Shown here: positions 30,342 to 41,559 of the stretch, in pieces | Position numbering within the stretch: position 1 is the first letter of the stretch | Layout: every line of letters begins with the position of its first letter | DNA from: Nilaparvata lugens | Lineage: Eukaryota; Arthropoda; Insecta; Hemiptera; Delphacidae | Reading direction: 5' to 3' | Assembly: GCF_014356525.2 (NCBI RefSeq) | Contig: NC_052518.1 | Span: 32,696,017 to 32,760,016, forward strand | Length of the DNA: 64,000 bases | Translations under genes and position numbers: made by a program | Notes under the pieces: generated by a model | Seen by the model: the letters and a program-made list of their open reading frames with translations, nothing else | What the model was told of the DNA's origin: nothing | The model's database searches: none

Positions 30342-31796
30342 ATGCAGATTTTTGCTCACGTTTTCCGTTTGAACAAGTTAATGATAGGGCTATTGATGAG
30401 GTCCAAGTTGTACAAATGAATCAAATCAATATTCTACCAGGGACGCGGAAACAAATTGCTTATGAAACTAAAAAAGATCCAGATATGTGTAAATTACTTA
30501 GACAAGTTATAGGTACTAAAAATAGTGACTATGCAAGAAATATTACTGAATATTCTGTTGAACAGGGTTGTATTATGAAAGGCTTAAGAGTTATGATTAC
30601 AAAAACCTTACAGACAAAAGTCCTTGATGAATTACACCAAGGACATCTGGGTATTGTAAAAATGAAAGGTCTTGCACGCAGCTATGTGTATTGACCGAAT
30701 ATTGATTCTGACATTGAACTTATTACCAAGAATTGTATACATTGTGTTAAACTTTCCAAACAACAATCCAATGTGAACTTTCATCCATGGCAATTTCCTT
30801 CAGGCCCATGGCAACGGTTACATGTAGATTTAGCTAATCCTTCTCCAGGATTATGGTTACTGATAATTTGTTGATAGGTACAGTAAGTGGGTTGAAACGT
30901 ACATAATGAAAAATCTTTCCAGCAAGGAAACAATTGAAAATTTGCGTGATTCTTTTGCTATATTTGGTTTGCCTGTTACAATAGTATCAGATAATGATAC
31001 TCAATTTACCTCTGGTGAATTTCAAAACTTTTGTGCTAGCAATGGTATAAAACATGTTACCAGTGCCCCTTTCTTTCCTGCTTCCAATGGTCAAGCAGAA
31101 CGTTTTGTTCAAACTGTTAAATTAGGCTTACTCAAATGTTGTGACGGTATGATTGTTAATTATTCTACTTTAAGGTTGAAATTAAGTAATTTTTTGATGA
31201 ATTATAGAAAGGCCCCACATGCCACTACAGGAGAAAGTCCATGTAACTTACTTATGAAAAGAAATATTCGTACTAGACTAGATTTGATGCTACCCAATGT
31301 TACAGAAAAAGTCAAAGATGCTCAGAGAAAAGATATACAACGACATACAGTAAAAGATAAGATTTTTAATGTGAATGACAGAGTTATGTACAGAATTTAC
31401 AATAATAAGGGTAAATGGAATACAGACATTGTGAATGACAAAATTGGTTCTTCTATGTATACTATTACTAATGATGATAATTTATCAGTTAAGAGATATG
31501 CTAATCAAATGAAGGATTGTAACATTAATTTAAAGGATTTTTCATATGATTTACCCAAGGATTCTGAGTTTTACTATAATACTGATCATGTTGCACCTCA
31601 ACTAACGGTTCCTTCTGAACAATTGCAATCTATTACAAGTACTGATGTTGCTGACCCTACTTTGTTTTCAAAATATTTCAAGAATGCTATTCATTTTACA
31701 CCAGTTACTAAGAATATACCATGTTCTACTGATGTTTGTACACCACAGGCTAGGCCTACTAGGTTTAGAAAACCTCCTGTGCGCTTCTCACCATAG
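30338..31796 (+). pseudogene. Gypsy-1 integrase
   Basis: Zinc-binding HHCC domain is around 30625-30760 (LHQGHLG and CIHCVKL), with a tryptophan-to-stop change at 30692. The catalytic core has HVDLANPS near 30818, then a shift near 30860, VSDNDTQF near 30980 and SNGQAERF near 31085, giving the D, D and E residues. The C-terminus runs to 31796 with HVAPQLTVPS and an RKPPVRFSP end typical of Gypsy integrases. Inactivated by the stop and shift. Confidence 0.85.
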
Positions 31797-31814
31797 CTTC
31801 ATTAAGGGGGGAGG

Positions 31815-32126
31815 TGTCAGATATATACATTGTATTTGTATTGATTTACTTATTATATTATATTATCCATTATATATATACATTGTATTTGTATCCATTT
31901 ACTTATTATATAATCCATTATATTATATTACAACTATTATTATGAGATTGGCTGCACTGCCAGCTTATGCTTGTTTTTGGGCGCGTTTTGGTCAAGGACT
32001 GTTGCATCTTGGATGTTATGGAGTGCTGTAAAGTGCATACTGATTATTTACTGAATACTAAAATAAATGTATATCATCAAAATTAATGTGAGTTTATACT
32101 TTCAAACCTACAGACCGTACCTAACA
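31815..32126 (+). repeat. Gypsy-1 3' LTR (312 bp)
   Basis: Same ends as the 5' LTR, but about 70 bp longer because a TATACATTGTATTTGTAT-containing segment is tandemly duplicated near 31822-31925. Confidence 0.9.
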
Positions 32127-32340
32127 CCAGCACAACCTGAATCTACCTCAACACCGACTAAGAAAATATAGCAGATCCCCAACATATACAGGGTCTTTTT
32201 TCTACAACTTGCTGCCTGAAAATCCGAAATCAATCTTGAGAGTATTTTTCTTCAATACCAGCTCAAAGGATATTTGGCAGACCGGCCATACTACTACCAT
32301 AGAGAGACAATTGGGGCACTTTAGTATAAATGGGCCGCGG
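32127..32340 (+). mobile_element. LINE A 3' end
   Basis: After the second CCAGC the LINE frame resumes with residues such as RLRKYSRSPTYTG and FYNLLPENPKS, a common LINE C-terminal motif. The exact 3' limit is unclear. Confidence 0.65.
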
Positions 32341-32450
32341 AATCTAGCATTGAGACCTATAAATACATAGATCGATAGAGGAGGTCAAGACGAGATCAAC
32401 CATGTATAACATTGTTGTCGATTTCCAAGGATTAGCTGAAGTATAGCATA
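32315..32450 (+). repeat. Dispersed repeat shared with 42045-42165
   Basis: CATAGATCGATAGAGGAGGT and CCATGTATAACATTGTTGTC occur in both places in the same order and orientation. This could be a LINE A 3' UTR and a 5'-truncated second copy, or another repeat. Confidence 0.75.
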
Positions 32451-33016
32451 AGTATCAAGGTATTGTTTCTCTATGCTACTACATAAATGAATAAGTAGAT
32501 GAACAAACCTACATATACAGGAGATGAAGCATGGCGACTCCTGCAGCCTCGGGACTGCTGGAAAGATGGATAAAATAAAGATACCGTAGGCCTACACAAC
32601 ATTCAAGTTTGCAAAAATCGTTCATTTGAATCAAAGCCCTAGAAAACTTTCCCTTGAATTCAAGAAAACTACTAATGTAAACGCCCCTTTAGGAATTGTA
32701 CCTTTCAGGTGCAGAATATTCCGAAAATAACGTTTACCTCTGCAGCAATGCGTCTTCTTCTCAATATTCCCTGGAAGAAGGCTTTAGGTGGTAACTGCAT
32801 TTCAGTCATGGTTTTAGATAACTCTGTCAGTAACAACTAACTGTGATGACTACTAACGTACTATGTACTTTAACAATAAATATTGTATTATTATTCCCTG
32901 TTGTGTACTGTTTGTTGTTGCTTCTATTTGTAGATTGTAGGTTTTAGGTTATGTTAACGGAGAGCGCTATCAATTTCGCAAATGTCAGATTTCTTTTATG
33001 ACGTATCACCATAATA
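32451..33016. other. No recognisable gene
   Basis: Mixed unique-looking sequence between the LINE tail and the foldback element. Confidence 0.5.
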
Positions 33017-33289
33017 CAAACCACTCTCGGTCTCAGACAGCACCGTATCGCGCATGCGTTAATAATGGTTTTTTCCCGTTCCATTCAGTCAGTTCTTTGA
33101 ATGTAACGTTCTTTGTGGTGGTAGTTACCGAGCACCGTAACTGGAGCCGTCATTCCATTTTGATGATGATACTATTATCCAATGATGATTTATCATTAAA
33201 TTCGATTTAATATTCAACATATCATCATTTCATTAAATAAAAGAAAGAGTACTTTTCAATAACATAATTAATAAAATATAACGGTTGTT

Positions 33290-34120
33290 ATTTAACTAAT
33301 GTTAAAAAACACTACAACTAAGTCAGCATATTGTCATTTCAAAGCCAAAACCTAACCCCCTAGCCTCCCCTTTTATATTTAAAACATTATTAAACATAAA
33401 TCTTGGTAAAAACCAGGAATCCCTTCCAGCATATTGCAATTACAAAGCAAAATCCCAACCCCCTAACCTATCTTTTCACCTTTAAAATATCAAAAACCAT
33501 AATTCTACCTGTACCCTAGCCCTTTCTAGCATATTGCAATTTGAAAGCAAAAACCTAACCTAGCCTCATGAAACATTATTAAATATAACTTTAAAAAACT
33601 CAACCCCTAACCCTTTTACATTCAATAATTTGGATTTCAAACCAAACTCCTAACCCCCTAACCTACCCTTTCACCTTTGAAACAACAAAAAACATCACTC
33701 CACCTGGACCCTACTCCCTTCTAGCATATTGCAATTTTAAAGCAAAAACCTAACCCAGCCTCATGAAATATTATTAAATATAACTTAAAAAAACCTAACC
33801 CCTAACTCTTTCACATTCAATAATTTGGATTTCAAAGCAAACTCCTAACCCCCTAACCTATCCTTTCACCTTTGAAACAAAAAAAACATAACTCTACCTG
33901 GACCCTAGCCCCTTTTAGCATATTGCAATTCCAAAGCAAAAACCTAACCTATCCTTATGAAACATTATTAAATATGTAACCCAAATGAAACCTTTGAAGC
34001 AACAAAAAACATAACTCTACCTGGACCCTATCCCCTTCTAGCATATTGCAATCAAAGCAAAAACCTAACCTATCCTTATGAAACATTATTAAATATAACC
34101 TAAATAAAATGTAACCCTTA
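33290..34120 (+). repeat. Minisatellite in left foldback arm
   Basis: Repeats of TAGCATATTGCAATT plus AAAGCAAAAACCTAACC, with AACATTATTAAATATAAC spacers, recur about every 100-190 bp. The inverse array is at 35030-35500. Confidence 0.85.
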
Positions 34121-34127
34121 ACCCTAT

Positions 34128-34797
34128 TTGTCAATTAGTTGAGTTTCTACATTGTTGATAAAGGATGTGGCAACCTTGCAATGCGTGAAAGAGAAAGCGC
34201 CATCTGCTTTGTTGAATGATACTCAAGGATAGCAACACCATTGCAAATCACACATTGCCATTATAACGTGGACCTCACTATAGATACTCAAAGAATACTT
34301 TTGAATAACTATGTGATAGCTGTGACCGTTGCTGGCCGTTACTCTGTATCTGTGACAAAGAGAAGCTGCTATCACCATATAGTTTACAGTGATGAGCTAA
34401 AGCAGTTAACGGTTATAACCGTTACTGTCACTTCAGCTTGCAGCTAGCCGGAATTAGAAATATATGTCACTCCGAAAATGTTGACAGGCGGAGCTCCGAA
34501 TATCGTGCAGGCCGGCGAAACTCAAAATATCTTGTCAGCTGGTGGAATTGAGCAGCTTCTCTTTGTCTCAGAAACAGAGTAGCGGCCAGCAACAGTCACA
34601 ATTATCACATAGTTATTCAAAAGTATTCTTCGAGTATCTATAGTGAGGTCCACGTTTTAATGGTAGAGTATGATTTGCAATGGTATTGCTATCCTTGTCA
34701 ATCGTTCAACAAAGCAGATGGCACTATCTCTTTCACACATTGCGATGTTGCCGCATCGTTTATCAACAATGTAGAAATTCAACTAATTGACAAAATA
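34128..34797. mobile_element. Palindromic MITE at the centre of the foldback
   Basis: Arms of about 240-290 bp pair from TTTGTCAATTAGTTGA (34128) to its complement at 34797. They include CGTGGACCTCACTATAGATA (34268) and its inverse at 34635. The central loop at about 34370-34545 is unpaired. Relatives lie at 7384-7640 and 59395-59627. Confidence 0.8.
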
Positions 34798-35029
34798 TTT
34801 CATCTCAATCATGAAAATTTATTATCACATCTTAAAGAAATATATTTGACAAATAAAATATGATTAACTATTTTAAAAAATAATAAACAGTTGAATTCAT
34901 CAGATATACCAGTATCAGCTGTTTTGGTCGAAAGGCTGAGATCTGACAACCCTTTTCTCCTTTCTTCCTACACTGCCATTACAACATGGCCCTCACTATA
35001 TCAGCTGATTGCATGTTGGCAAGATTCAA

Positions 35030-35560
35030 CTTGTGCATCAAGGGGCTAGGGTCCAGGTAGAGTTATGTTTTTTGATGTTTCAAATGTGAAAGGATAGGTT
35101 AGGGGGTTAGGATTTTGCTTTGAACCACATGTTTGTGAACATGTTCATGAAATGAACCACATGTTTATGATTTGTTCTGAAGATGACAAATAAATATAAA
35201 GTATTAAATGTGAAAGGGTAAGGGTTAGGTTTTATTTAGGTTATATTTAATAATGTTTTATTAGGATAGGTTAGGTTTTTGCTTTGAAATTGCAATATGC
35301 TAGAAAGGGCTAGGGTCCAGGTAGAATTATGCTTTTTGATATTTCAAAGGTGGAAAGATAGATCAGGGGGCTAGGATTTTGCTTTGAAATTGCAATATGC
35401 TAGAAGGGATTTGATGTTTTTACCAAAAGTTATGTTTATTAATGTTTTAAATGTGAAAGGGGTATTTAGGGGGTTAGATTTGTGCTTTGAAATGACAATA
35501 TGCTCACTTAGTTATGATGTTTTTTAACATCAGTTAAATAACAACCGTTATATTTTATTA
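35030..35560 (-). repeat. Minisatellite in right foldback arm
   Basis: Inverse of the left-arm array (GGTTAGG, TTTGCTTTGAAATTGCAATA units). Confidence 0.85.
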
Positions 35561-35694
35561 ATTATATTTTTCAAAAGTACTCTTTCTTTTATCAAATAAA
35601 ATGATAATATATTGATTATTATATTGAATTCAATGATAAATCATCAGTGGATGATAATATCATCATCAAATAGAATGTTGATTGGCTGCAGTTA

Positions 35695-37729
35695 GGCCAG
35701 TTTCACATGACAGAGTCCTCGCTCCTGGAAGATCATATTACGGAAGATCATATTTCATATTTTGCAGCTCTCCTGTGCTTTCACATGGGGATCTCACGAA
35801 TAAGCAGACAGATCTAACAACTACGCCAACGTTTGCTCAAAGTATGACTCATCACTTTTTCTCAAAGTCTAACTTCCTTAAAAATATAGATAGAAGATTT
35901 CTGATTTCGGATTTGGATTCAGCAACCCCAAATTCTCTTAAGCATAAGTCCCATTTTCAAAAATACCCAAAAACAAGGGAGTTATAGCTGTTTTTAATAT
36001 AGCTTTCCATTATCATATGATTATATAGTAAACATACTAAGATAATAATACTCCTGCCTCACAAAGGGACAGGCAAAGGTTTCAAGAAGTTTTTGAACAC
36101 CTGAGAAGTTCAAACATGAACGTTTTCAATTTTTAAAAGTTCTAGTTTTCCAAAAAAATATTGAACTATGGAAAGATGAATCCAAATATGAAATCATAAA
36201 TCATCTCCACTCATCACCCAATAAAATAGAAGGAAAAGGAATGTTGTACAGTAAACTTCACTGAATTTCAATTGTCACTCAACAATCCAATTTATCAGGT
36301 TCAAATTGTTGAATATCACTTTTAATTCCCAGCAATTATTGACTATTTCTTATTAACAATCAGAAAAATCTATTATGAACATACAGTATAAACATTGTGC
36401 TGATCTGAATCGATCTATGGTAATAATAGGAATTGAAAGAATAGAAAATGTCATGCGAAGTAGTGATGTCTGTGTATTAGAACTGCTGAGTGGATAATGC
36501 ATACTGAAAAAGTCATGAATAGTTCAGACCAGCCTGGCGACTTTGATGCTTTTGAAACCGGAATCTTGTTTTATTTTTATTAAATAATGATACAGAATGA
36601 AAACCATGTATCATAGTACAAAGTAGTTTGATACTTTGTATCATGAGTAAGATTAACATAATCATGGCTTGTCGATTTTAGTCGCTGAGCTAAATCCTCA
36701 GTGTTGCCTTAATGCGAAAAGCATAACCATTGTACCAACTATTCCAAATTATCGTACTGTATTTCGTGAAGCCATGCTTTATTAAAGCCAGTTACTCAGA
36801 AAGCGTTTTTTTGTTGTTCGATGTTTTGTCATCCTTATGAATTCTGTTGAATTAAACATAATGTTATTTAAGAAGTTTTGCTGAACCTGTTAGAATTCAT
36901 AGGAACGGTAAAAAATCCATTTTATGAAAATCAATGTACATGTAACTGGATTTAGAAGATCAATACGATAATGTGTTCTATCACAATTTAATCACAGAAA
37001 TGTTCAAGTGAAAACATTGGGCGCAAACCTTCTGCCATGAGGAGGCAGATAAATTTATGAAAAGCTTGATAGCTTGAATAGTGATCTGATATTTGTTACA
37101 TGTTTTTAGTCTAAGACATAATAATTATGTCTTAGACTAATTTTTAATGTTTCTTCAATTGGCAGGGAAACTTTGGTTTTTCAAAGTTATCTTACTCCCT
37201 TATTTTGGGGTATTTTCAGAAATCAAGATAAATATCCTACCAAATTTTCTACACAAATACAGTGTAAGTTGAATTATAATAGCTACAGTACAAACATACT
37301 GTATAGTACAGTACCTGTTTGTTTTTACTGTATATTATATGATAATAGAAAGCTTTATCAAAAACAGCCATAACTTCCTTGTTTTCGGATATTTTCGAAA
37401 ATGGGACTTACACTTTAAAGGATTTGGGGTCGCTGAATCCAAATCCAAAATCAGAATCTTTCTATCTTCATTTTCAAGAAAGATAGTTTTTGAGAAATAG
37501 TGGTGACCGGAGAGACATAGAATCACCATGTGAAAGCGACGATTTGTCCGCTAGTATCTCGATGCAAGCCGGTTTCTGCTTGCCTTGAGGGGAAAAGACG
37601 TGACAAAACGAGTTTCCTGGCTAGGGGTCACCATGTGAAAGACACGATTTGACTCAATGTACTTCGACAAAAAAACGTGAACACTGTTCAGTGCTCAAGT
37701 TGAACTTCTCCTACTGTGTGAAAGTAGCC
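35695..37729. mobile_element. Harbinger-like non-autonomous element (2.0 kb, TTA duplication)
   Basis: Ends read GGCCAGTTTCACATG and, in inverse, GGCTACTTTCACACA, flanked by TTA on both sides (35692-35694, 37730-37732). GGC...TTTCACA ends with a 3-bp TWA target fit PIF/Harbinger. The first ~300 bp and the last ~390 bp are diverged inverted repeats (for example 35870-36000 against 37350-37510). No transposase is seen. Removing it restores continuity of the foldback arm. Confidence 0.72.
37106..37140. repeat. Perfect hairpin
   Basis: TTAGTCTAAGACATAAT is followed at once by its reverse complement. Confidence 0.9.
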
Positions 37730-37845
37730 TTACAGTGCCCGGTAGCCATCATCACAGAGAACGTTACATTCAAAGAACTGACTGAATGGAACGGGAAAAA
37801 ACGCATGCGCGATATGGTGCTGACTGTGACCGAGAGTGGTTTGTT

Positions 37846-38680
37846 CTGTAACAGAGTATTGGAACAGTTTATTATCCTCCTTGGAACTCGACTTGCTGTT
37901 CCCTTGTCTAACTAACTCTTCGTCTACTCTGTCGTTAACATCTGGTAGTAATAGATCTATTTTGCAGCATAACTCGCGACCAAACATCATAAAAGCAGGT
38001 GTTTTTCCCGTTGCTCTCTTTGGGGATGTTCTATGAGCGAATAAAAATTTATTTAGTTTTTCTTGTAAGGTGCCAGTACTTCCTTTTGAAATTCCCATAC
38101 ATTCTTTGAACGTTCGTACACAACGCTCCGCCAATCTATTGCTTTTTGGGTGATATGGGGTGATACGTGCATGTTTTATGTTCAGTTCTTTGCAGAAATT
38201 TTGGAATTCATACGAAGTCAGTTGAGGACCGTTGTCACTTACAATTATTCTTGGGTAGCCAAATTTAGAAAATAGATCTTGTAATATATTGATCGTGGAT
38301 TTTGTTGTGGTTGTTGGCATGGGTATTACTTCGAGCCATTTCGATCTAGCATCTACAACGACTAACCACATTTTCCCTAAAAATGGTCCTGCGAAATCTA
38401 TGTGGATTCTAGACCACACTTCTGTTGGAAGAGTCCATGAGAAAAGTGGCATCTCAACATCTCTGTTTCTGTTTTCTTGACATGCGGTGCAGTGTTTTAT
38501 ATGTTCCTCTAAATCTTTGTCCAGTCCAGGCCACCATACTTGGAATCGTGTTTTTCCTTTCATTGCTACAATTCCTGGATGACCTTCATGAAGAATTTGT
38601 AGTACTTTTGTTCTTAATCTTGTGGGTATGACTAAACGACCCGACCAGAGGAGTATGCCATTTTCAAATGATAGTTCTTC
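37846..38680 (-). pseudogene. Gypsy-2 integrase
   Basis: HHCC zinc-binding domain: LHEGHPG then HIKHCTAC near 38510. The catalytic core has HIDFAGPF, VSDNGPQL and SNRLAERCVRTFKE, giving the D, D, E triad. The usual G of SNGLAE is replaced by R. An in-frame TGA at 38678-38680 separates it from RNase H. The C-terminus runs into foldback sequence at about 37846, so the last residues of the open frame are not integrase. Confidence 0.88.
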
Positions 38681-39889
38681 TCATTTATTGTAATATGGTA
38701 GTAGTTCTTTGTTTACATTTGTATCTGTTGTCCAACCACTTCGGAGATAGTTTGTAACTTTTGCAAGTGTTGTGTCATGTTTTGTTGTTTCTTGTAAGCT
38801 CTTTGTTGATAATGGTATATCTTGAAATCGAAGGTGGAAAAGATGTGCTCTATTGTTTTCCCCTAACTTTTCGTTTTTTGACTTCAATACATTTTCCAAA
38901 GGAAACCTTGATAGCATATCCGCCGTTGCATTATCTGCACCTCTGTGATAATTTATTGAGTAGTTGTATGAGCTCAAAATTAAAGCCCATCTAGCAATAC
39001 GGTTGGAAACAACTTTTGGAATAGAGTCATTTTCACCGAAAACTTTCACTAAAGCTTTATGATCAGTACAAATCTCAAAGTGTCTGCCATAGAGGAACTG
39101 TTCAAAACGTGTTACTCCGAAAATTAAACCTAATGCTTCTTTTTCAATCACACTGTACCGTTTTTCAGCTTTGTCAAGTCGTCTTGATGCAAACAAAATT
39201 GGCCTTTCAGTACCATCAGTATATCTGTGAAAAAGAGCTGCACCTAATCCGACTTCACTTGCGTCTGTGGCAAGAATTAGAGGAAGTGATTCATCATAAT
39301 GAGCTAAAGTATCTGATGTTGTTAATAAATGCTGTCTCAATTTTGTAGCGATTTGTTCATGTTTTTTATCCCAGTGCCAATTTGCTCCTTTTTGGAGTAA
39401 TTTGTGTAACGGAATGCACAGTGATTGTAAATGTGGAACAAATTTACTGAAGTAGTTGATTGATCCCAAAAAGGATCTTAGTTCTTTGACATTTTTCGGT
39501 GATGACATATCTTCTACGGCTTTGATGTGTTCAGTTGTGAGGTGTATACCTGTTTGATCTATTCTGTGTCCCAAATAGTTTACTGATTCCTCAAACCATT
39601 TACATTTTGTGGTTTGTACTCGGAGTCCATTGTTTTCAAAACGTTTCAACACTTCCCTGACTCTGTTAATGTGTTCTTCTCTTGTGGGAGCTGTTATTAT
39701 TACATCGTCTAAAAGACATGTAACGCCTTCCAAGCCAGCCAAGATTTGATCCATTTTACACTGAAAAGCTGCTGTTGCTATTTTTATCCCAAAAGGAAGG
39801 CGTGAATATCTGAAAAATACTTTATGAGTAGAAATAGTGAGATATTCTTGTACAGAAGTATCAACTTCCATTAATTTGTAGATATGCAT
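38681..39889 (-). CDS. Gypsy-2 reverse transcriptase palm and RNase H
   Basis: 402-codon frame. RT residues RLPFGIK near 30 and LLDDVI at 59-64 form the catalytic box, followed by KCKWF and YLGHRI. Then come the connection block LRSFLGSINYFSKF, RNase H ATDASEVGLGAAL (207-219), EKEALG and TDHKAL, and a GADNATADMLSRFP end. A one-base shift joins it to the upstream gag-protease frame near 39870. Confidence 0.9.
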   Translation of the reverse strand: MHIYKLMEVDTSVQEYLTISTHKVFFRYSRLPFGIKIATAAFQCKMDQILAGLEGVTCLLDDVIITAPTREEHINRVREVLKRFENNGLRVQTTKCKWFEESVNYLGHRIDQTGIHLTTEHIKAVEDMSSPKNVKELRSFLGSINYFSKFVPHLQSLCIPLHKLLQKGANWHWDKKHEQIATKLRQHLLTTSDTLAHYDESLPLILATDASEVGLGAALFHRYTDGTERPILFASRRLDKAEKRYSVIEKEALGLIFGVTRFEQFLYGRHFEICTDHKALVKVFGENDSIPKVVSNRIARWALILSSYNYSINYHRGADNATADMLSRFPLENVLKSKNEKLGENNRAHLFHLRFQDIPLSTKSLQETTKHDTTLAKVTNYLRSGWTTDTNVNKELLPYYNK

Positions 39890-41363
39890 CCTTCAAATCA
39901 ATAATTGTGAATTCTTTCCCTCCTGTAAGTTTTGAAGTGATTTCTTCAAACCTAGGTAGGGGATAGTTGTCTGGACTTATAAACTTGTTTATGGTGGTTT
40001 TAAAATCAGCACATATCCGGACTGCTCCTGTAGGTTTCACCACAATAACTATTGGTGAGGACCATGTGATAGGTTCTTCACTTGTGTTTACAGGTGATAG
40101 TACATTACTGTCTACTAAACGTTGTAGTTCCATTTCTACTGCTTTTCTTAAGGAAAACAGAACTGGACGTGGTTTTGCAACTATTGGTATGGCATTTTTT
40201 GACATGTGGAAAAGTACCTTGCAGTTCTTTATTGTTCCCAGATTTGTATTGAAAACATCACAAAAATCTGTGATTATTTTATTTACCAAAACTGAGTTCT
40301 TTTTTTGTAGAGAGCTTATAGTTTTTTTTACTGAGCATATTTCAGCACCGGGAGGTAAGGGTAGATTGAATTTGAGGACCAAATTAAGTCCAAACAAAGG
40401 TATGTCATCTTTCTTTATAACAATTACTGGTAATTTCCTGGAGTCACCAAAAGCATTGACATTTATATGTGTTTCTCCAAGTGTTTCAATGTCAATCCCT
40501 GTGTATGCCGTGAGGTTTCTTGTTGGTTTTAAAATGGGACTTCCAATTTTTTTCCATAATTTCTCATTAATAACGCTGTAAGCGGCACCTGGATCATACA
40601 GCATTTTTACTGTGTTGTTGTTGAGTTTAACGTTCACCATTACTTTACAGCCTTTTTCCATAGTTCTTATATGTTCAATATCGGAAAGTGACAGGTTGTC
40701 ACCTTCTATTGATAAATTTTCGCGGACCTGATTTATCTGTTTGTCTTTTACAATTGTAGCGTTCCCTACTTTTAGACATGCTCTAGCAAAATGGTTCTTA
40801 CCTCCGCAAGCTTTACAAAATTTGTTATTTGCAGTGCACATGACACCATCAGAATGTCGCCGGTTTCCACAACAGAGACAATGTGTATTTTTGTTCAATT
40901 TTAGAGTCGATTTCTTTTCATATTTTTCGTTGTACTTTTGAGGGTTCGATTCCATTGCCTGATGTTTATCAGAAATTTTTACTCTATTCAAATTTGTAGA
41001 ACTGTTTTTAATTTCTTGCTGTTGAAGGTTAACGGTTTCTATCAATTTTGCTGATTCTACTATTTTTGTAGAAGTTGTTTGTGTTGATGCATGCATTCTC
41101 AATAACTCAAGTTGCCAACTATCGTTGTTGATGCCTAATATGAACTGATCTCTTAAACGTTCATCCAGGTTATCACCAAAATTACAATTTCCTGCGAGAA
41201 ACCTTAAATCTAGTTCAAATTGAGTTATGGTCTCACCTTCATTCTGGAATCGTCGATAAAAACAAACTCTCTGGGATAGAGGTGCTTGTGGTTTCGTGTA
41301 GTATTTGTTTAAGACTTCTATCGCATCATTAAATCCAATGTTGTTTATGGGGGTCGGATGCAT
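39861..41363 (-). CDS. Gypsy-2 gag, protease and RT N-terminus
   Basis: 500-codon frame. Gag capsid region has CFYRRFQNEGETITQFELDLR (about residues 34-54). Two Cys/His knuckles lie at about 162-196 (CLCCGNRRH and CKACGGKNHFARAC). The protease active-site motif reads DPGA (257-260) instead of DTGA or DSGA, so catalysis is doubtful. RT N-terminal blocks RPVLFSLRKAVEMELQRL, ICADFKTTIN and FTIIDLKDAYLQI follow. The true start is further upstream: 41551-41430 encodes MAQSVNKNHS and WHERFKIFL in a shifted frame. Confidence 0.88.
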   Translation of the reverse strand: MHPTPINNIGFNDAIEVLNKYYTKPQAPLSQRVCFYRRFQNEGETITQFELDLRFLAGNCNFGDNLDERLRDQFILGINNDSWQLELLRMHASTQTTSTKIVESAKLIETVNLQQQEIKNSSTNLNRVKISDKHQAMESNPQKYNEKYEKKSTLKLNKNTHCLCCGNRRHSDGVMCTANNKFCKACGGKNHFARACLKVGNATIVKDKQINQVRENLSIEGDNLSLSDIEHIRTMEKGCKVMVNVKLNNNTVKMLYDPGAAYSVINEKLWKKIGSPILKPTRNLTAYTGIDIETLGETHINVNAFGDSRKLPVIVIKKDDIPLFGLNLVLKFNLPLPPGAEICSVKKTISSLQKKNSVLVNKIITDFCDVFNTNLGTIKNCKVLFHMSKNAIPIVAKPRPVLFSLRKAVEMELQRLVDSNVLSPVNTSEEPITWSSPIVIVVKPTGAVRICADFKTTINKFISPDNYPLPRFEEITSKLTGGKEFTIIDLKDAYLQINGS

Positions 41364-41551
41364 AGAATCGAAAACTATCTTGAATGGTTGCGGTCCCAGA
41401 TTCTCAAGTAGTAAGTCTCGTTTTTTTCTTTGTTTTTGATGTTTCCATTTCGTAGGAAAATCTTGAACCTTTCATGCCAATATATCCAATCTTCGGTTGT
41501 TCCGTCGAATGGTTGACATTTGCTGTGATTTTTATTTACCGACTGCGCCAT
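41364..41551 (-). pseudogene. Gypsy-2 gag N-terminus (frameshifted)
   Basis: ATG at 41551 opens MAQSVNKNHSKCQPFDGT, the usual start of this kind of gag. A missing base in the A-rich run near 41420 shifts it out of phase with the main gag frame. Confidence 0.75.
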
Positions 41552-41559
41552 GTAGAATA

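Larger units (their letters stand above)
27248..32126 (+). mobile_element. Ty3/Gypsy LTR retrotransposon (Gypsy-1), degenerate
   Basis: About 4.9 kb with two LTRs starting TGTCAGATAT and ending CCTAACA, a 5-bp duplication CCAGC, gag with CCHC fingers, protease, reverse transcriptase, RNase H and integrase in Gypsy order, and no envelope frame. A purine tract (AAGGGGGGAGG) precedes the 3' LTR. Several stops and shifts inactivate pol. It is inserted in LINE A. Confidence 0.93.
33017..37845. mobile_element. Giant foldback element with an inserted Harbinger-like element
   Basis: The left arm, about 33017-34370, is matched in inverse by about 34545-35691 and, after a 2-kb insertion, by 37733-37845. 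Outer ends pair through ACCACTCTCGGT and its complement, then GCGCATGCGT and GAACGTTACATTCAAAG. No transposase is visible. It abuts the truncated integrase end of Gypsy-2 on the right. Confidence 0.8.
37846..41551 (-). mobile_element. Ty3/Gypsy retrotransposon (Gypsy-2), degenerate, LTRs not found
   Basis: On the minus strand gag, protease, RT, RNase H and integrase follow in Gypsy order. The integrase end is cut at 37846 by the foldback element. I cannot find LTRs at either side. Confidence 0.88.

Noticed and set aside
36660..36780. Possible tRNA-like segment
   Set aside because: No TTCGA loop or cloverleaf could be formed on either strand.
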